64,000 nucleotides of DNA from Puffinus mauretanicus (taxonomy: Eukaryota; Chordata; Aves; Procellariiformes; Procellariidae), in the NCBI GenBank assembly GCA_023333565.1, contig JAJKFH010002781.1, positions 514,501 to 578,500 on the forward strand, in the 5' to 3' direction. The position numbers were made by a program, and so were the translations under genes. Numbering within the stretch: position 1 is the stretch's first letter; every line of letters begins with the position of its first letter. This document shows, piece after piece, positions 25,168-35,546 of the stretch. The notes under the pieces are model-generated. The model was not told the origin of the DNA. It saw nothing but the letters and a program-made list of their open reading frames with translations, and searched no databases.

Positions 25168-25569
25168 CCCCCCTGAGCCTTCTCTTCTCCAGGCTGAACA
25201 GTCCCAGCTCTGTCAGCCTTTCCTCATAGAAGAGATTCTCCAGTCCCTTAATCGTCTTCATGGCCCTTCATTGGACTCCCTCCAGTAGCTCCATGTCTCT
25301 CTTGTACAGGGGAGCCCAGACCTGGACACAGCACTCCAGGTGTGGCCTCACCAGTACTGAAGGCAAGGATCTCCTCCCTCCACCTGCTGGCAATACTTTG
25401 CCTAATGCAGCCCAGGATACCATTTGCTGCCTTTTCTGCAGGAGCACATTGCTGGCTCATGTTCAACTTGGTGTCCACCAAGATCCCCAGGTTCCTTCCT
25501 GCCAAGCTGCTTTGCAGCTGGGTGGTTCCCAGCATATACTGGTGCCTGGGCGGTTTTTCTTCCCCAGGT
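25168..25569 (-). mobile_element. Older CR1 element, 5' part (interrupted copy)
   Basis: This resumes the older CR1 at CCCCCTGAGCCTTCTC, the sequence expected right after the point where 24020-24369 breaks off. It runs through the reversed ORF2 codons for [19 protein letters not shown], past GGACACAGCACTCCAGGTGTG, to the truncation after TTCCCCAGGTG. Several indels break the frame. Confidence 0.93.
25248..25535 (-). pseudogene. CR1 ORF2 segment with frameshift (older copy)
   Basis: The first ~58 residues match CR1 ORF2 ([19 protein letters not shown], then [16 protein letters not shown]). After that the frame runs into non-CR1 residues, showing an indel near 25360. The following CR1 residues ([18 protein letters not shown]) appear in another frame, 25168-25261, and that frame continues by chance across the junction into the younger insertion down to 24998. 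Confidence 0.85.
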
Positions 25570-26242
25570 GTATTCAGATCTGTTGAAAACTTAGTAAGTC
25601 AATGACATTGCCAATATTTGACATGAAAGAAAGGGGATTTCATAATGTTTTTTTATTTTCATTCTCAGAAGTGGGCACTGTTATTTTCTGTTAAATTTTG
25701 ACTTAACCCAGGGGTGTATATCAGGCTCAAGAAGAAAATACCAGTTTAAAATAGCTCTACTATTTAGACAAAAAACACTCCCCACCTGTAATTCTTTTAC
25801 TTACCAGTGAGTCAGTGTGACAAGGAAATTTTTCACTCTTGTTCAGACCTATTCCCTCCTCTTGGGTTGATGATGACACATACATCCATGCTGAATATTG
25901 TGTTATTCTGCACTGCTTCCAGTGGGGCTGCAGGTGGAGACACGCAGCTGGACTGCCATGTATGTTATTAGGACACCTGCTGGTATGGGGACTAGCCAAG
26001 GTGATGCAGGGCTAACCCTAGTTTTCTAGCATACAAGCACAGACTGAGATTAAGTTTGATTTACAAGCAAGCAATTTACTAACAACATGTGAGAGTTCTG
26101 GCAAATCTGGGAATTAATCCAGTTTGCTAAGGTAACCACTTTTTTTTTTCTCAGTTTTAATGTTGCTTTACTACTGCAGTTGAAAGTGTTGTTATGTCCT
26201 TATGTTCATCTTCCTCCTTACACTTTAGAGTTCATTTTAAAG
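25570..26242. other. Noncoding spacer between CR1 copies
   Basis: No recognised gene or repeat. The 79-codon minus-strand frame at 25760-25999 is unassigned. Confidence 0.5.
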
Positions 26243-26334
26243 TCATAGAATAGTTTGGATTGGAAGGGACCTGTAAAGGTCATCTAGTCCAATCCCCCTG
26301 CCGTGGGCAGGGACATCTTCAACAAGATCAAGTT
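26243..26334 (-). mobile_element. CR1 3' end fragment
   Basis: On the plus strand TCATAGAATAGTTTGGATTGG, split as octamer remnant plus the GGAAGGGACC block, is followed by GTCATCTAGTCCAATCCC and GGGCAGGGACATCTTC. This is the 3' UTR of a CR1 of the same general type as 15975-16147 but in the opposite orientation. Only about 90 bp remain. Confidence 0.9.
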
Positions 26335-28845
26335 GTATTTTACTTTCCTTGGTATTTGTATGTTAAGAAAAAGAAATCACAACATATTTCAAACAATCTA
26401 AAAATCCATTTTCTTCACTCTGAACAAAGGTAAATGTGGATGAAAAACCTTTGTAATATTTCTTCTTTCCAAAAAGATTTTGTTCACAAGTGGCTTTTCA
26501 CTGCTGTTTTATTTTTCAAAAGCAGATATTGTAACTGCTTAACTCTGAGACGAATTTTCTTCCTCTCTACTGCTTTGAGGAGCTGAAACAGAAAAAAAGA
26601 AAAGAGTTCTCATCCTGTTTGGAGAAATTAAATTAATATCTGAGGAAGGGCTATGCACAGCTCAAAGTGCTATCCTACAGAGTAAGATGTCTACAGGATA
26701 GGCAACAGTCACAGTAAAAATCATACAGCCATGAAAATAATAAATTGATGACTGCTAGAACAAAGCTCTACTACATGCTTCACACTTCCAATGAGGGAAA
26801 ACTTCTGAAATCTGAATTGGACCATCAGAAACCCCGTAGCACATCAGTGTGTTTTGATACAAAACACCATCAATGAGCATTTTATATCATTTCAGGTTAT
26901 AAGTTGTCAGGGGGTGATTTTAACCCCCCATTTTAATATTAGCTGTAAGTATAGCTTACATTTCATTTAGATCTAGGGAGCAAGAAAATAAATGTTTGAA
27001 GGCCGCTTCCCTGAATCAAATTCCCTTGTCTTTTTCTCTTATGGTAGTATAATTATTTGCACTTTGTACAAAAGGGTGTAAAATGTTGTCACATCTGAAT
27101 TTTCCACCCCCCAAGCCTCAGCGTCCTTTTTCTCTGACTTTGTGTTTGTGTGTGAAATTCATGTAGCACCCTTCCTGACAGAGCTGTGCTCCTCCTTTTT
27201 TCCCCATGATCTCATCTGTGGGGAGTTGTGGGGCAACAAAGATCCCCTACTGATGGCATGGATTAAGAAAAAGGTTGAAAGGGTTGCTAAGGACAGGCAT
27301 GAATTGCACACACAATGCAAGGACGTGGAAGAATCAGGCTCAGCTGTCAAAAGGGAAATGGATTGCAGTGTTTTGCCCCAAATCCAGTAATGAAACTAGC
27401 TTCATCCCTGCCTAAGTGTTTTTATACATTGAAAAACAGAGTTGAAAACGGGCATTCACCTTCTTAGTTCCTCAAATATTCGTTGCCCCCTCTCACAGTT
27501 GCAAACCTGCAGCCAATCCTGTTGCCTATATCAGCTTTACATGTTACATTATGACTTGACTCAAGACAATATTGACTGCTGCCACAGAATGAGATCAGGA
27601 AAAATCATTAGGATGTGATGAAAAGAACATGTGAACATATAATCAGGATGAAACTATCCTCTTCTTAAAGTGCAAAACCCAGAGTGAAAGCAGAAAGCTT
27701 TGGGCTAGCATATGTGATCTTAGAATTGACTGTATTCAGCTCTAGTGAATACGGTATGCTCTTATCAGCACAAAATGCCAGTGTTTGTCTATAGCTCAGG
27801 TATACAAACAATCTGTATATCATTGCCACTGCTAAGGACTAGAGACAGACAGCTAAATACCTATTTCTCCAACCTGTTCAAAGCTTGTTACAAGGATCTA
27901 CAGAAAGAAGGAAGATTGTAGGTAAGTTTGGAAGCGGGAAGACAGTGGATGTTCAGTCTCTGCTATTCTATGCCTGGGCTTCGTTCTCTAGAAGAGCTGG
28001 GACTGCTTATTCTTGATTAATTGGGGTCAGGGAACAGGTGATAAATGGAGCCTGTATTCTTGCAATGTTAATCATTGACCTTTTGTAGAAGGTATAGGCA
28101 GTCATAAAAAATGAGTATAGAAAATTTGTGAATTATTCTATTGCTTGGAGAAAAAGTTAAATGTGCACACCAAGCCATTGCTTACCTGTTGGCGGGACTC
28201 CCTCCTGAAACCAGTGGTTCTCTGTGGGTTCCCATGGGTTTCTTGGGAATATATGTCAGCAGCCACTGATTACGGTGTTTTTCATCACACGGTTAGTTGT
28301 CGCAGGGACAAGTGGCTGGACAGAACCTTCCAGGCCACTGGGACTCCTTCCCCTGCCGACACTGTTCAACATAACCTTCATCATGAAAATGTTTCCTTCC
28401 CTCCCCTGGCGACTACGGTTGGGAGGATCTGCAGGGATATTTGCAGAGTGGTCAGGCACAGGACAGGGTGCAGCTACAGCCACAACACCACTGGTGTGCT
28501 CTGGCAGGGGCGAGCACAAGACCCTCAGCTTGCAAGCAGCTCCTGAGGGAAGAAGGGGCAGGTCCTGTTCGCGGCTTTCTTTAGAGCAGCTCTTGTTGGC
28601 ACAGGAGCCCTCCTTGGGCTCAGTCAGCTAAACTAGAAGCTGGAGGGCGCTGGGGGCTGTGATACGTACTTACAGCCTAAATTTATTCATACACAGTTAC
28701 ACTTGTGGGTTCTCAAGTCAGCACTGTTTTTCAGCTTACTCAGCCTTTCTTTTTTTCCTGGTGTTTAGCTACCCCATCAGCTATATTTGTAGAGAGTAAT
28801 AATATTCCCAGTTGCCTTATTTTTACTAGACTGCACAGTACAGAT
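26335..28845. other. Noncoding sequence with a GC-richer patch at about 28170-28640
   Basis: The sequence is mostly AT-rich. Within it, 28170-28640 is clearly more GC-rich and open on both strands (133 and 135 codons plus, 87 codons minus), which is typical of stop-poor GC-rich DNA and not of a gene. The plus frame at 27142-27390 (82 codons, with a lysine-rich KKKVERVAKDRHE stretch) is also unassigned. Confidence 0.45.
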
Positions 28846-28980
28846 TTTTTCAGTCTCCTTTCATACAAAAGGCTGTCCATTTCTTGAATTTTCCTAGCAA
28901 CTGCTCTGTGTGGCTTTTACAGTATGAAGTCATTTTTTGGTGTGGGTGACTAAGGTCACCCTATTCAGGATGATACTCCA
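28846..28980 (-). mobile_element. Very old CR1-like remnant
   Basis: Plus-strand words TTTTTCAGTCTCCTTTCAT, GGCTGTCCAT and GGTGTGGGTGAC follow, in order and spacing, the reversed ORF2 region of old amniote CR1 copies (Leu-Phe-Ser-Leu-Glu-rich region through the linker). Similarity is low and patchy with no 3' end, so the call depends on my recall of the consensus. A repeat-library alignment would decide. Confidence 0.45.
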
Positions 28981-29678
28981 TCCTCAATATTGTCCTCATT
29001 ACACTGGAAATACATCCCTGAATTTTAGGGTTTGGAAGTAAATAGCTGTCTTTGCTGACTGCAGATCACACTAAACTGTCTGGTATAGCTCAGACTCAAA
29101 ATCTAAATATGGTTTTAGAATAGAAGAAGAAGTTGGTACTAAGTAACGTGGAATGTTTGTCAACTTGCTGTTCTTGTAGGAAGTTTATATGCTTTAATTA
29201 TACAGATAGAAACAATCAGTAAGAAATATTTTCATAATTTGTTGTAGGTAAGTTTCACCTGTTTTCCCTCCAACCACCTCAGAGATGCAGGTATGTATGT
29301 TTTTATTGACACAGTATTGGGTTTGCTGAACTGTGTTTAGCTTTAGTCTGTCTGATGGGACCATCTGGAAACTGGTTTGGAAGGAACTTCCAATAATGAC
29401 GTGTTATTTGAATATCCTGTTGGATAAACAAGCAGATTCCACCAATACTGTATGTAAATGGTCATTTTCTCTGTTATTCAAATGAGCCCAGTGAATTGAA
29501 TAAATCAATTTTTTTCTCCAAAGTGTTACAGATGCTTTTCACATTGCCCATTTTCTTTAGGCTTATAAGTATTATTTTCAGTATCTGTATGCAAAACATT
29601 CTCTAATAAAGTGCAAACATCAATGTAGTAGTGCATAGCAATGTGTGCTATGCACACAACCATTCTTATATAACTGCT

Positions 29679-29694
29679 ATAATATATATATATA
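29679..29694. repeat. TA dinucleotide microsatellite
   Basis: About eight TA units in an AT-rich setting. Confidence 0.75.
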
Positions 29695-30775
29695 CAAAAG
29701 AGCAATTTGTGAAAAAGCACGGCAAGCCAAACAAACATTTCATTATAAGTATGATACTGAAAGGAGAAAATAGAGGACTAAAACATCAGGACAAGTTAAC
29801 ATGTTGTTGATACAGAGAGAAACCAAGAATTCAGATCAAGGCTCAAGCATGTTTCAAAGGGAAAAGTAAGCAAAATTGAGTATAAAGGAAAGTCAGAAAT
29901 GTCTTGTACTACTTCATCTCTGGGAGCAACAGAGAGATGGAAAAAAAAAAAGAAAAACAAAAGAGCTGGTGCAGGTTTGAAATAGGAAGAAAGATTAAAC
30001 TAGACAGAAGCAAGTGTGGAGGAGTTACAGTGGAATGAAAGAAAATGATGACACTCTATCAAAGGAAAATGGAAGCATAATCTAAAATAAGTTTTCTTTC
30101 AGAATGAAAGAAGTGACTGCTACTCTGTGCAGATAATTTACATTTCAGTTACTCCAAACCAGTAGAGAAGTTTTATCCGAGCAAAATCAGAGGTTTTTTG
30201 TTCATTATGGAAGTTCAGGGTCTCTATTTTTTTCATCTGTACCAGGCTAAGTCCTCTCAGTGGTGTGCAGTCGTGTGCTATGCTCCTGGAAAAGAATGCA
30301 TGTATTACTGATTTGTGGTTGTTCTGCTAAACAACATTGAAAAAGAGAGAGAAGAATGGATTAAAGAGTCGTTGGTTTTAAAATTATTTCATATGGTGCA
30401 GTGTTTCTCTTTTTCATCCTGTTTGTACCATTTTTATCACTGAGCTGCGAACTAGTCTTTGGGCTACTCCAGGACAACAGTGGTTACATTTGCAGGGCTA
30501 AGTGCCTGGGATTTTTTTTTTCCTCTTTTATGTCTTTCTTGTTTATTTGTAGTATATTTTTCTGCAGAGACTTCTGAAGATTTTGGTTATGTTAAGTCAG
30601 TTCTGGAAAGTAAAATAGGAATAGGTGAAGGAACTATTACAAGTGTCCAAGAGGAGTTCCTTTACATAACATATGTTTCTGCCTCCAATCTCCAGCACTG
30701 AGCACTGCCAACCTATGCATTTATTTCATGTATAGAATAGTTAGAGAAGGATGTCTTTATAAAGGTGAGACTTAC

Positions 30776-30891
30776 CACTGCTCTTGAGAAATAAAGTGTA
30801 CCACAAGGACAACTTGCATATTAGACAAATAGCTTTTAGCAAGACAGGGACTTTGGAGGAATTTGTTCATCATGACTACTGCAGGAATATG
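30776..30891 (-). other. Candidate internal exon (minus strand), product not recognised
   Basis: On the minus strand the end reads AGAGCAGTG followed by GTAAGT, a good donor. A pyrimidine-rich run (CCTTATTCCTTCTTC) and GACAAGCAG precede it as a possible acceptor, although the tract ends some 20 bases before the AG. The 116-nt stretch is open in one frame beginning exactly at the acceptor. The peptide contains NKFLQSPCLAKSYLSNMQ and is unknown to me. Chance is a fair alternative. Confidence 0.18.
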
Positions 30892-32537
30892 CTGCTTGTC
30901 ACCACGGCAAGCAACATGAAGAAGGAATAAGGTCCCTCCAAATGCTGTGCCTCTTAAAAATTTGGCTCTGTGCATGAAGGTGATGTTCCCTCACCTTTTC
31001 CTTATCTCTCTTCTGATGTCATTATTGAAATAGCGGAGGATATTTATGAGAAAGAAATGTTAGTTTCCAGATCTTCCCCTGGAAGGGGAATGGAGGCAGG
31101 ATAACAATCTGAAAATGGTGAGATAGAAGAGATCAGTCTAAGAGACAGAAAATGCAAAGTCATTGAATTTGATGAAAAGAGTGAAGAAAGAGAAGTGTAT
31201 TGCACTGATCCATATTTTTTGAATGTATATCATCACATTTTCATGGTATTCTGTTTTATTCTCTGTTATTTCATTTCCTTTCAGCTAGTTGCTCAGAAGA
31301 CTGAGATGCATAATTATCTTTAAATACTAAGTCCTCAAAATCCTATTTAATAGGCAACTACCAGTAGAGATAGACTGAAGTCTGTTGACATCTCAAATGC
31401 TGTAAATATATATATACCTACAAGTCTAATTCTAAGCGTATAGGGTTCTTAATGCTTGGCAGCGCAGAGGAGCTAGGGACTGAATTAATACCTTTGTGCT
31501 ATGGCTAAAATAATGGCATATCAGTGCTCCAGGTTTAGACATGCACAAAACACAAGGCTGGGAATGACCATTATGATTATCAGACTTTCTCTATAACTTT
31601 GATCACATTTTATGCAGTATTTTCTAATTCTGAATAAATACCTTTTGGTTGAAGTTAAAAGAAAATCCACCATGTAGCTTGTCCTAACCGTTCATCACTC
31701 CACTGACAAACATTTCCTTTTGTTTCTAGTTTTAGACACCGTGTCTTATTTAGATGAATTACTTAGCAAGAACTAGATCTAAAACTTGCAATATCTATTA
31801 AAGATCAAGATTTAAAGAAGAGCAGGTTTTGCACCATAAGAAGAAAATACAGGGCTCTAAATATTGTTTTCTATCATGAACCTATCCTGAACCTGTTGTG
31901 TTCGGTCTTCTTAACATTTGAGAATTGTCTTAGAACAGTACAAGCCTGTTACATGAAATCCTGAGTTCATCTTCACATCTGGTAGGTATTTTAAATCTGC
32001 TGCTAACTTTTCATCTATGATTAATGGGTCTGTTATTTCAAATTTGATGTGTAGTTCACACAATGTACAAGTGAGTGACTTCAGCATGAACCAGAATATG
32101 TTTGATAAAACATAAAAGTGAGCTTCAGCTTTACAGTTCTAACTATGTTTAGCAATACTTTCCCCCTATTTATTTGGATTCTCCGTGGCTTTCAAACTTT
32201 CTTTTTTTTTTCTTTCTTGTAACAAGGTCTTTTACTATCTTCTAAGGCAGGTTATATCTTTAAGCTAATTTCCTTTGATATCCTTATGGGAGTCATCTTG
32301 ATTGTTAGAATAGAAATTCCTTATAGACTTCCAGTACATATGACAGTCTAACAAGTGTTCTCCATTCTTTAGTCCTACGAATATCAGATTTCATTAAATT
32401 AATTTGAAATATAAAATACAAAATTGATATCTTTGGCAGCTTTTAATCTCTCCAGAGAAACTGTCTACAACAATTTTACTTGCAATAAATATGGCAACAC
32501 GTTCACTAGGATTTAGGTGGGAGCCATTGGTTCATTT

Positions 32538-32596
32538 CACAGAATCATGGAATAACTCAAGTTGGAAGGGACCAATAAGGATCATTGAGTCCAAGA
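32538..32596 (-). mobile_element. CR1 3' end scrap
   Basis: Plus strand CACAGAATCATGGAATAAC is followed by AAGTTGGAAGGGACCAAT and GATCATTGAGTCCAA: the octamer remnant and the first 40 bases of a CR1 3' UTR in reverse. The homology ends at about 32596. Confidence 0.88.
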
Positions 32597-32839
32597 ACAT
32601 TAAAAAGCAAACAAAAATAAAGGTTGATACATTTGACAAACTTTTACAGGAGTGGATACTGTAGCTCCTGCCTAAGCCACCAGTTCAGAGACTTGCTCTT
32701 GCTCAGTCTCTCACCATGGCAATACCTGGCAACTTGGACTAGGTTGAATATGAGCCAAATGAATAGGTAACAAAAGCTGCGTACTGACTGACCTTACAAG
32801 AATCACAGCCAGTAGACCTAAAAGAAACCATCATCTCCT
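32597..32839. other. Spacer between two oppositely oriented CR1 pieces
   Basis: No feature recognised. It includes words such as CTCAGTCTCTCACCATGGC that match no element I know. Confidence 0.5.
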
Positions 32840-33317
32840 TTTTTCCAGTACTAGTGAAGCTGTACCTCATTTACTGCATCCAGTTTTAGCACCCAGTCCC
32901 AGAAGGATTGTGGATGGAGGTGGACTGGTGCCTTGGGCACATGGCCTGTGTGAGGTTGAGGGAGCTGGGCTTCCTCAGTCTAGTGACAGAGGCTAAGGGG
33001 GACAGTTTAAGAACTCCATACATCTATTCAAAGGGGATGGAGCCAAAGATGATAGGTGGTAAAACAAGTAGCAGCCACAAGCTTGTCCAGTTTCTAGATG
33101 GATGTTAGGAGAAGCTGTGTCACTGGGAGGGTGGTGTGGCACTGGGACAGGTTTTCCAGAGGGATGGTGCAATCTTTGCTCTTTATAGTGTTCAAGACTG
33201 AGCTATACAAAGCCATGGCAAAGCTGACCTAGGGCTGGCAGCACTCCTACTTTGGGCAGGAGGCAGGTCTGGCACCATCAGAAGTGCCTTCCAACCAGCA
33301 TCCCTGTGACTTTCTGT
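32840..33317 (+). mobile_element. Old, diverged CR1 element, 3' portion
   Basis: Plus-strand CR1 with many changes. The order of landmarks is preserved: CTGTACCTCATTTACTGCATCC, given here as the ~32860 block; GAGGTTGAGGGAGCTGGGCTT (the RLRELGL codons); GATGTTAGGAGAAGCTG; GGTTTTCCAGAGGGATGG (the WNRLPRE position); GTGTTCAAGACTGAGC; and the 3' UTR words TTTGGGCAGGAGG and CCTTCCAACCAGC, ending near CTGTGACTTTCTG. Indels break ORF2 throughout. The 66-codon frame at 32908-33108 lies inside it and is not a gene. Confidence 0.8.
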
Positions 33318-34245
33318 CTACATGATTTTGCTTAAAGTCAGAAGAGGACAGGTCAGATTAACTTGTATCTCATGGACAGGGTATTCTTTAGAAAATTGAA
33401 ATATATATAGATTTAGTCTCCTTAAGGAAGAGATTTAAATTTGAGTCTCAAAACTTTGTGTGAAAAGAAGCAGCTTTACCATTTCCTGATGGGATTTGTA
33501 AAAGACACTTTCTGTTTCACCTCCTTACTTTGTCTAAAATTTCTGAAAAGATAGATATTGTTCGGCTATGAATGAAACAATATGCTTCTCTTTTGAAATA
33601 GATGGTGAGAAAGAGAAAGGAAGATATTTTTGCCAAGTTGTACTCACAGGAATGATAATTGTAGATTAATTCAAATCAAGTAGTTCCTCTGTACTTTTAA
33701 GGTTCAGCAAAAAAGGTTACTTTTTTTCTCCTCTATAATTTTGAGAAACGTTAATAAAACTCTGAAGTGTCTGATTATATAAAAAAAATTTCCTAAATAT
33801 TTCTAGTTTTGATTTTTTTGCAACATTGTTAAAAAGAGACTAGACTAGAAAGAAAACCTTCATAGTGTTTTTTTCCTGTCTATTCTCAACTTTACAAAGA
33901 GTAGGTGTAAATGACTTTTGGAAGAAGTCTCATTATTTTGAATAAACAGCAATTTTTATGACTAAAGGTCCTGGACAAAGACATGAAAGATAGTCATTTT
34001 GATACTGTGTAATTTCCTTATTTCATATTTTCTGTTTTGAAAGCACACAAGAGCTGTGGAAGGCATATAAACTTCTGCAAGCACCAAACTTCGTTTCAGC
34101 TCTGTAGGGCTTGGAGGATATAGTAAAACAGTAAAGTCCAAAGCATCTGCTGTTGCACACCCTAGTTCAAAGCTCTTCCTTACTGGGTGATTTTTTGTAA
34201 TGACCATAAGGCAGTCCTGCCATACAATGCTAGCCTATATCTTAC
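33318..34245. other. AT-rich noncoding sequence
   Basis: Nothing recognised beyond short A and T runs. Confidence 0.55.
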
Positions 34246-34347
34246 CTCTGCACGCCTGGCAGCTGTGAGCTGAGCTTGCCCCAGACTCTGTTCCTGATCC
34301 CAGCCATAGTATCGTTCTTGCCATAATGCGCTTCTTGTCCATGTGAA
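34246..34347 (-). other. Candidate 102-nt internal exon (minus strand), product not recognised
   Basis: On the minus strand TTTTTTATTGTACTCTGC and AAATACAG precede the stretch as a moderate acceptor. GTGCAGAG followed by GTAAGA forms a strong donor at its end. It is 34 codons long, phase 0 at both ends and open. The encoded segment includes ALWQERYYGWDQEQSLGQAQ, rich in Gln and Trp, and resembles no family I can name. The less AT-rich composition compared with its flanks is mildly supportive. A noncoding RNA exon or chance are the alternatives. Confidence 0.25.
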
Positions 34348-35304
34348 CTGTATTTGCAGAGTACAATAAAAAACCAAGACTGCAGACTCTGCTACCTCAG
34401 GGCACTAGCACAAGCATCACTGAAAAGTAACACTAACCCTGAACCAACTCCCCATCCATCTCTCCTGGCTCAAACCCTGGAATGTAGACTTTTATCTCCA
34501 ACAGCCTTTTTGTCTACCCTGTGAGCCTTTGCCAGCCAAGAAATGAGTTCTCAGTGAAATCTCATTATTTGGCTTGGAAGTAGACCAGGGTCTCTTGGGA
34601 ATGGGAAAAATTTGGTTAGGGTGTAGGACTGTGAAAAAGAAGGATGAAAACGTGGTTTGTTTTTTTTAATGAGCAGTCCCAGAAGGCCCAAAAGGCTAGC
34701 ACATGGGATGTTTCTGGCTGTGTCAAATTGATGAGCTTTGGGTTTGGGGCAGATATGAATTTCTGAACTATAGTTTAAATTTAGGCAAGCAAAATCCTGA
34801 GTGAAACCTGATTTTAAGCGCAGTCCTTCAATCCTAATACTCAACTTTCCCCAAGAACACTCATTAGCAGAAAGGCAAAATGTTTTTGATGATAGCTGCT
34901 TTTGGATACCTTTTTGATATCCAAAGAAATACCTACTACAATTAATATTGTTTAGAGTAAACTATATTTTTGTTGTTTATTGCTAGTGAGGCCATGATTA
35001 TGACATTTCCTTTCTAGTTGTAATCATCTGAATTATTCAATTAAACCATCATAACACAAAGTATAATTGGCCCCGTATAGCTCTATAATTCAAGCAATAC
35101 AAAAGACACCAATTAGTTGTTTTAAAACTGTTTATGAGCTCTTAAATCCACAAGTATTTTACATGGATATGTATTCCTTCTGATGCTGGAGTACCTCTGT
35201 GCATGGCTTGTAAAAGCTCTCAATGCCAGCCCCTACCATCAAATAAGTTACTAAAAAATCTCCTCTCCACTTTCTCATAAAATCCAGCTTACAAGCAGTC
35301 AGGT
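34348..35304. other. Noncoding sequence upstream of the candidate first exon
   Basis: No gene recognised. The 97-codon minus frame at 34551-34844 is unassigned and lacks exon-like flanks. Confidence 0.5.
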
Positions 35305-35312
35305 GATAAAAG
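35305..35312 (+). promoter_or_regulatory. TATA-like box of a candidate promoter
   Basis: GATAAAAG lies about 30 bases before the start of a less AT-rich stretch that ends in a strong donor. The spacing suits a TATA box for a start near 35337. There is no CpG island here, so this would be a tissue-restricted promoter if real. Confidence 0.2.
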
Positions 35313-35336
35313 CTAGTGGGCTGTTGAGTGATTCAG

Positions 35337-35546
35337 CCTTTGCAGAGAGCAGGGCAGAAGCCAGCAGAGCAGGAGTGCTTATCCCACGACTGCACAGGGG
35401 ACATAAACAGCGCACGGGATGGTTGGACCCCTGAAGCTTGACTAACAGACAGCAGAGTCAGCCACAGGCCATGGATGACATACACTGCGGTTGGACACAG
35501 AGGAGTCCAGAAAGAGGGAGTTCATCCATAAAGAGGCTGCAAGGAG
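35337..35546 (+). other. Candidate first exon with start codon and strong donor
   Basis: The stretch is clearly less AT-rich than its surroundings and ends in AAGGAG followed by GTGAGT at 35547, close to a perfect donor. An ATG at 35471 sits in a strong Kozak setting (GGCCATGG; G at -3 and +4) and stays open to the donor. An in-frame TGA at 35432-35434 sets the start. The exon would thus be a 5' leader of about 134 nt plus 76 coding nt. No downstream exon could be linked with confidence. Confidence 0.3.
35471..35546 (+). CDS. Candidate N-terminal coding segment, product not recognised
   Basis: This is 25 codons plus one base, starting MDDIHCGWTQRSPERG and ending at the donor described for the exon. 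It is hydrophilic, basic toward its end and rich in Ser, Arg and Gly. It has no signal peptide, no membrane segment and no motif I can name. It would be the cytosolic N-terminus of an alternative isoform if a gene runs plus-ward from here. It may be spurious; a 25-codon open frame alone means little, and the support comes from the Kozak context, the upstream stop and the donor together. Confidence 0.2.

Larger units (their letters stand above)
28981..32537. other. AT-rich noncoding sequence
   Basis: No gene recognised. A TA microsatellite lies at 29679-29694 and another short TA tract near 31405. One candidate minus-strand exon at 30776-30891 is listed separately. Confidence 0.55.

Noticed and set aside
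24655..25176. 173-codon plus-strand open frame, the longest in the window
   Set aside because: It is the antisense of the younger CR1's ORF2 and continues across the junction; no independent coding evidence.
27142..27390. 82-codon plus frame with a basic KKKVERVAKDRHE stretch
   Set aside because: No good donor at its end and a weak acceptor at its start; no known family.
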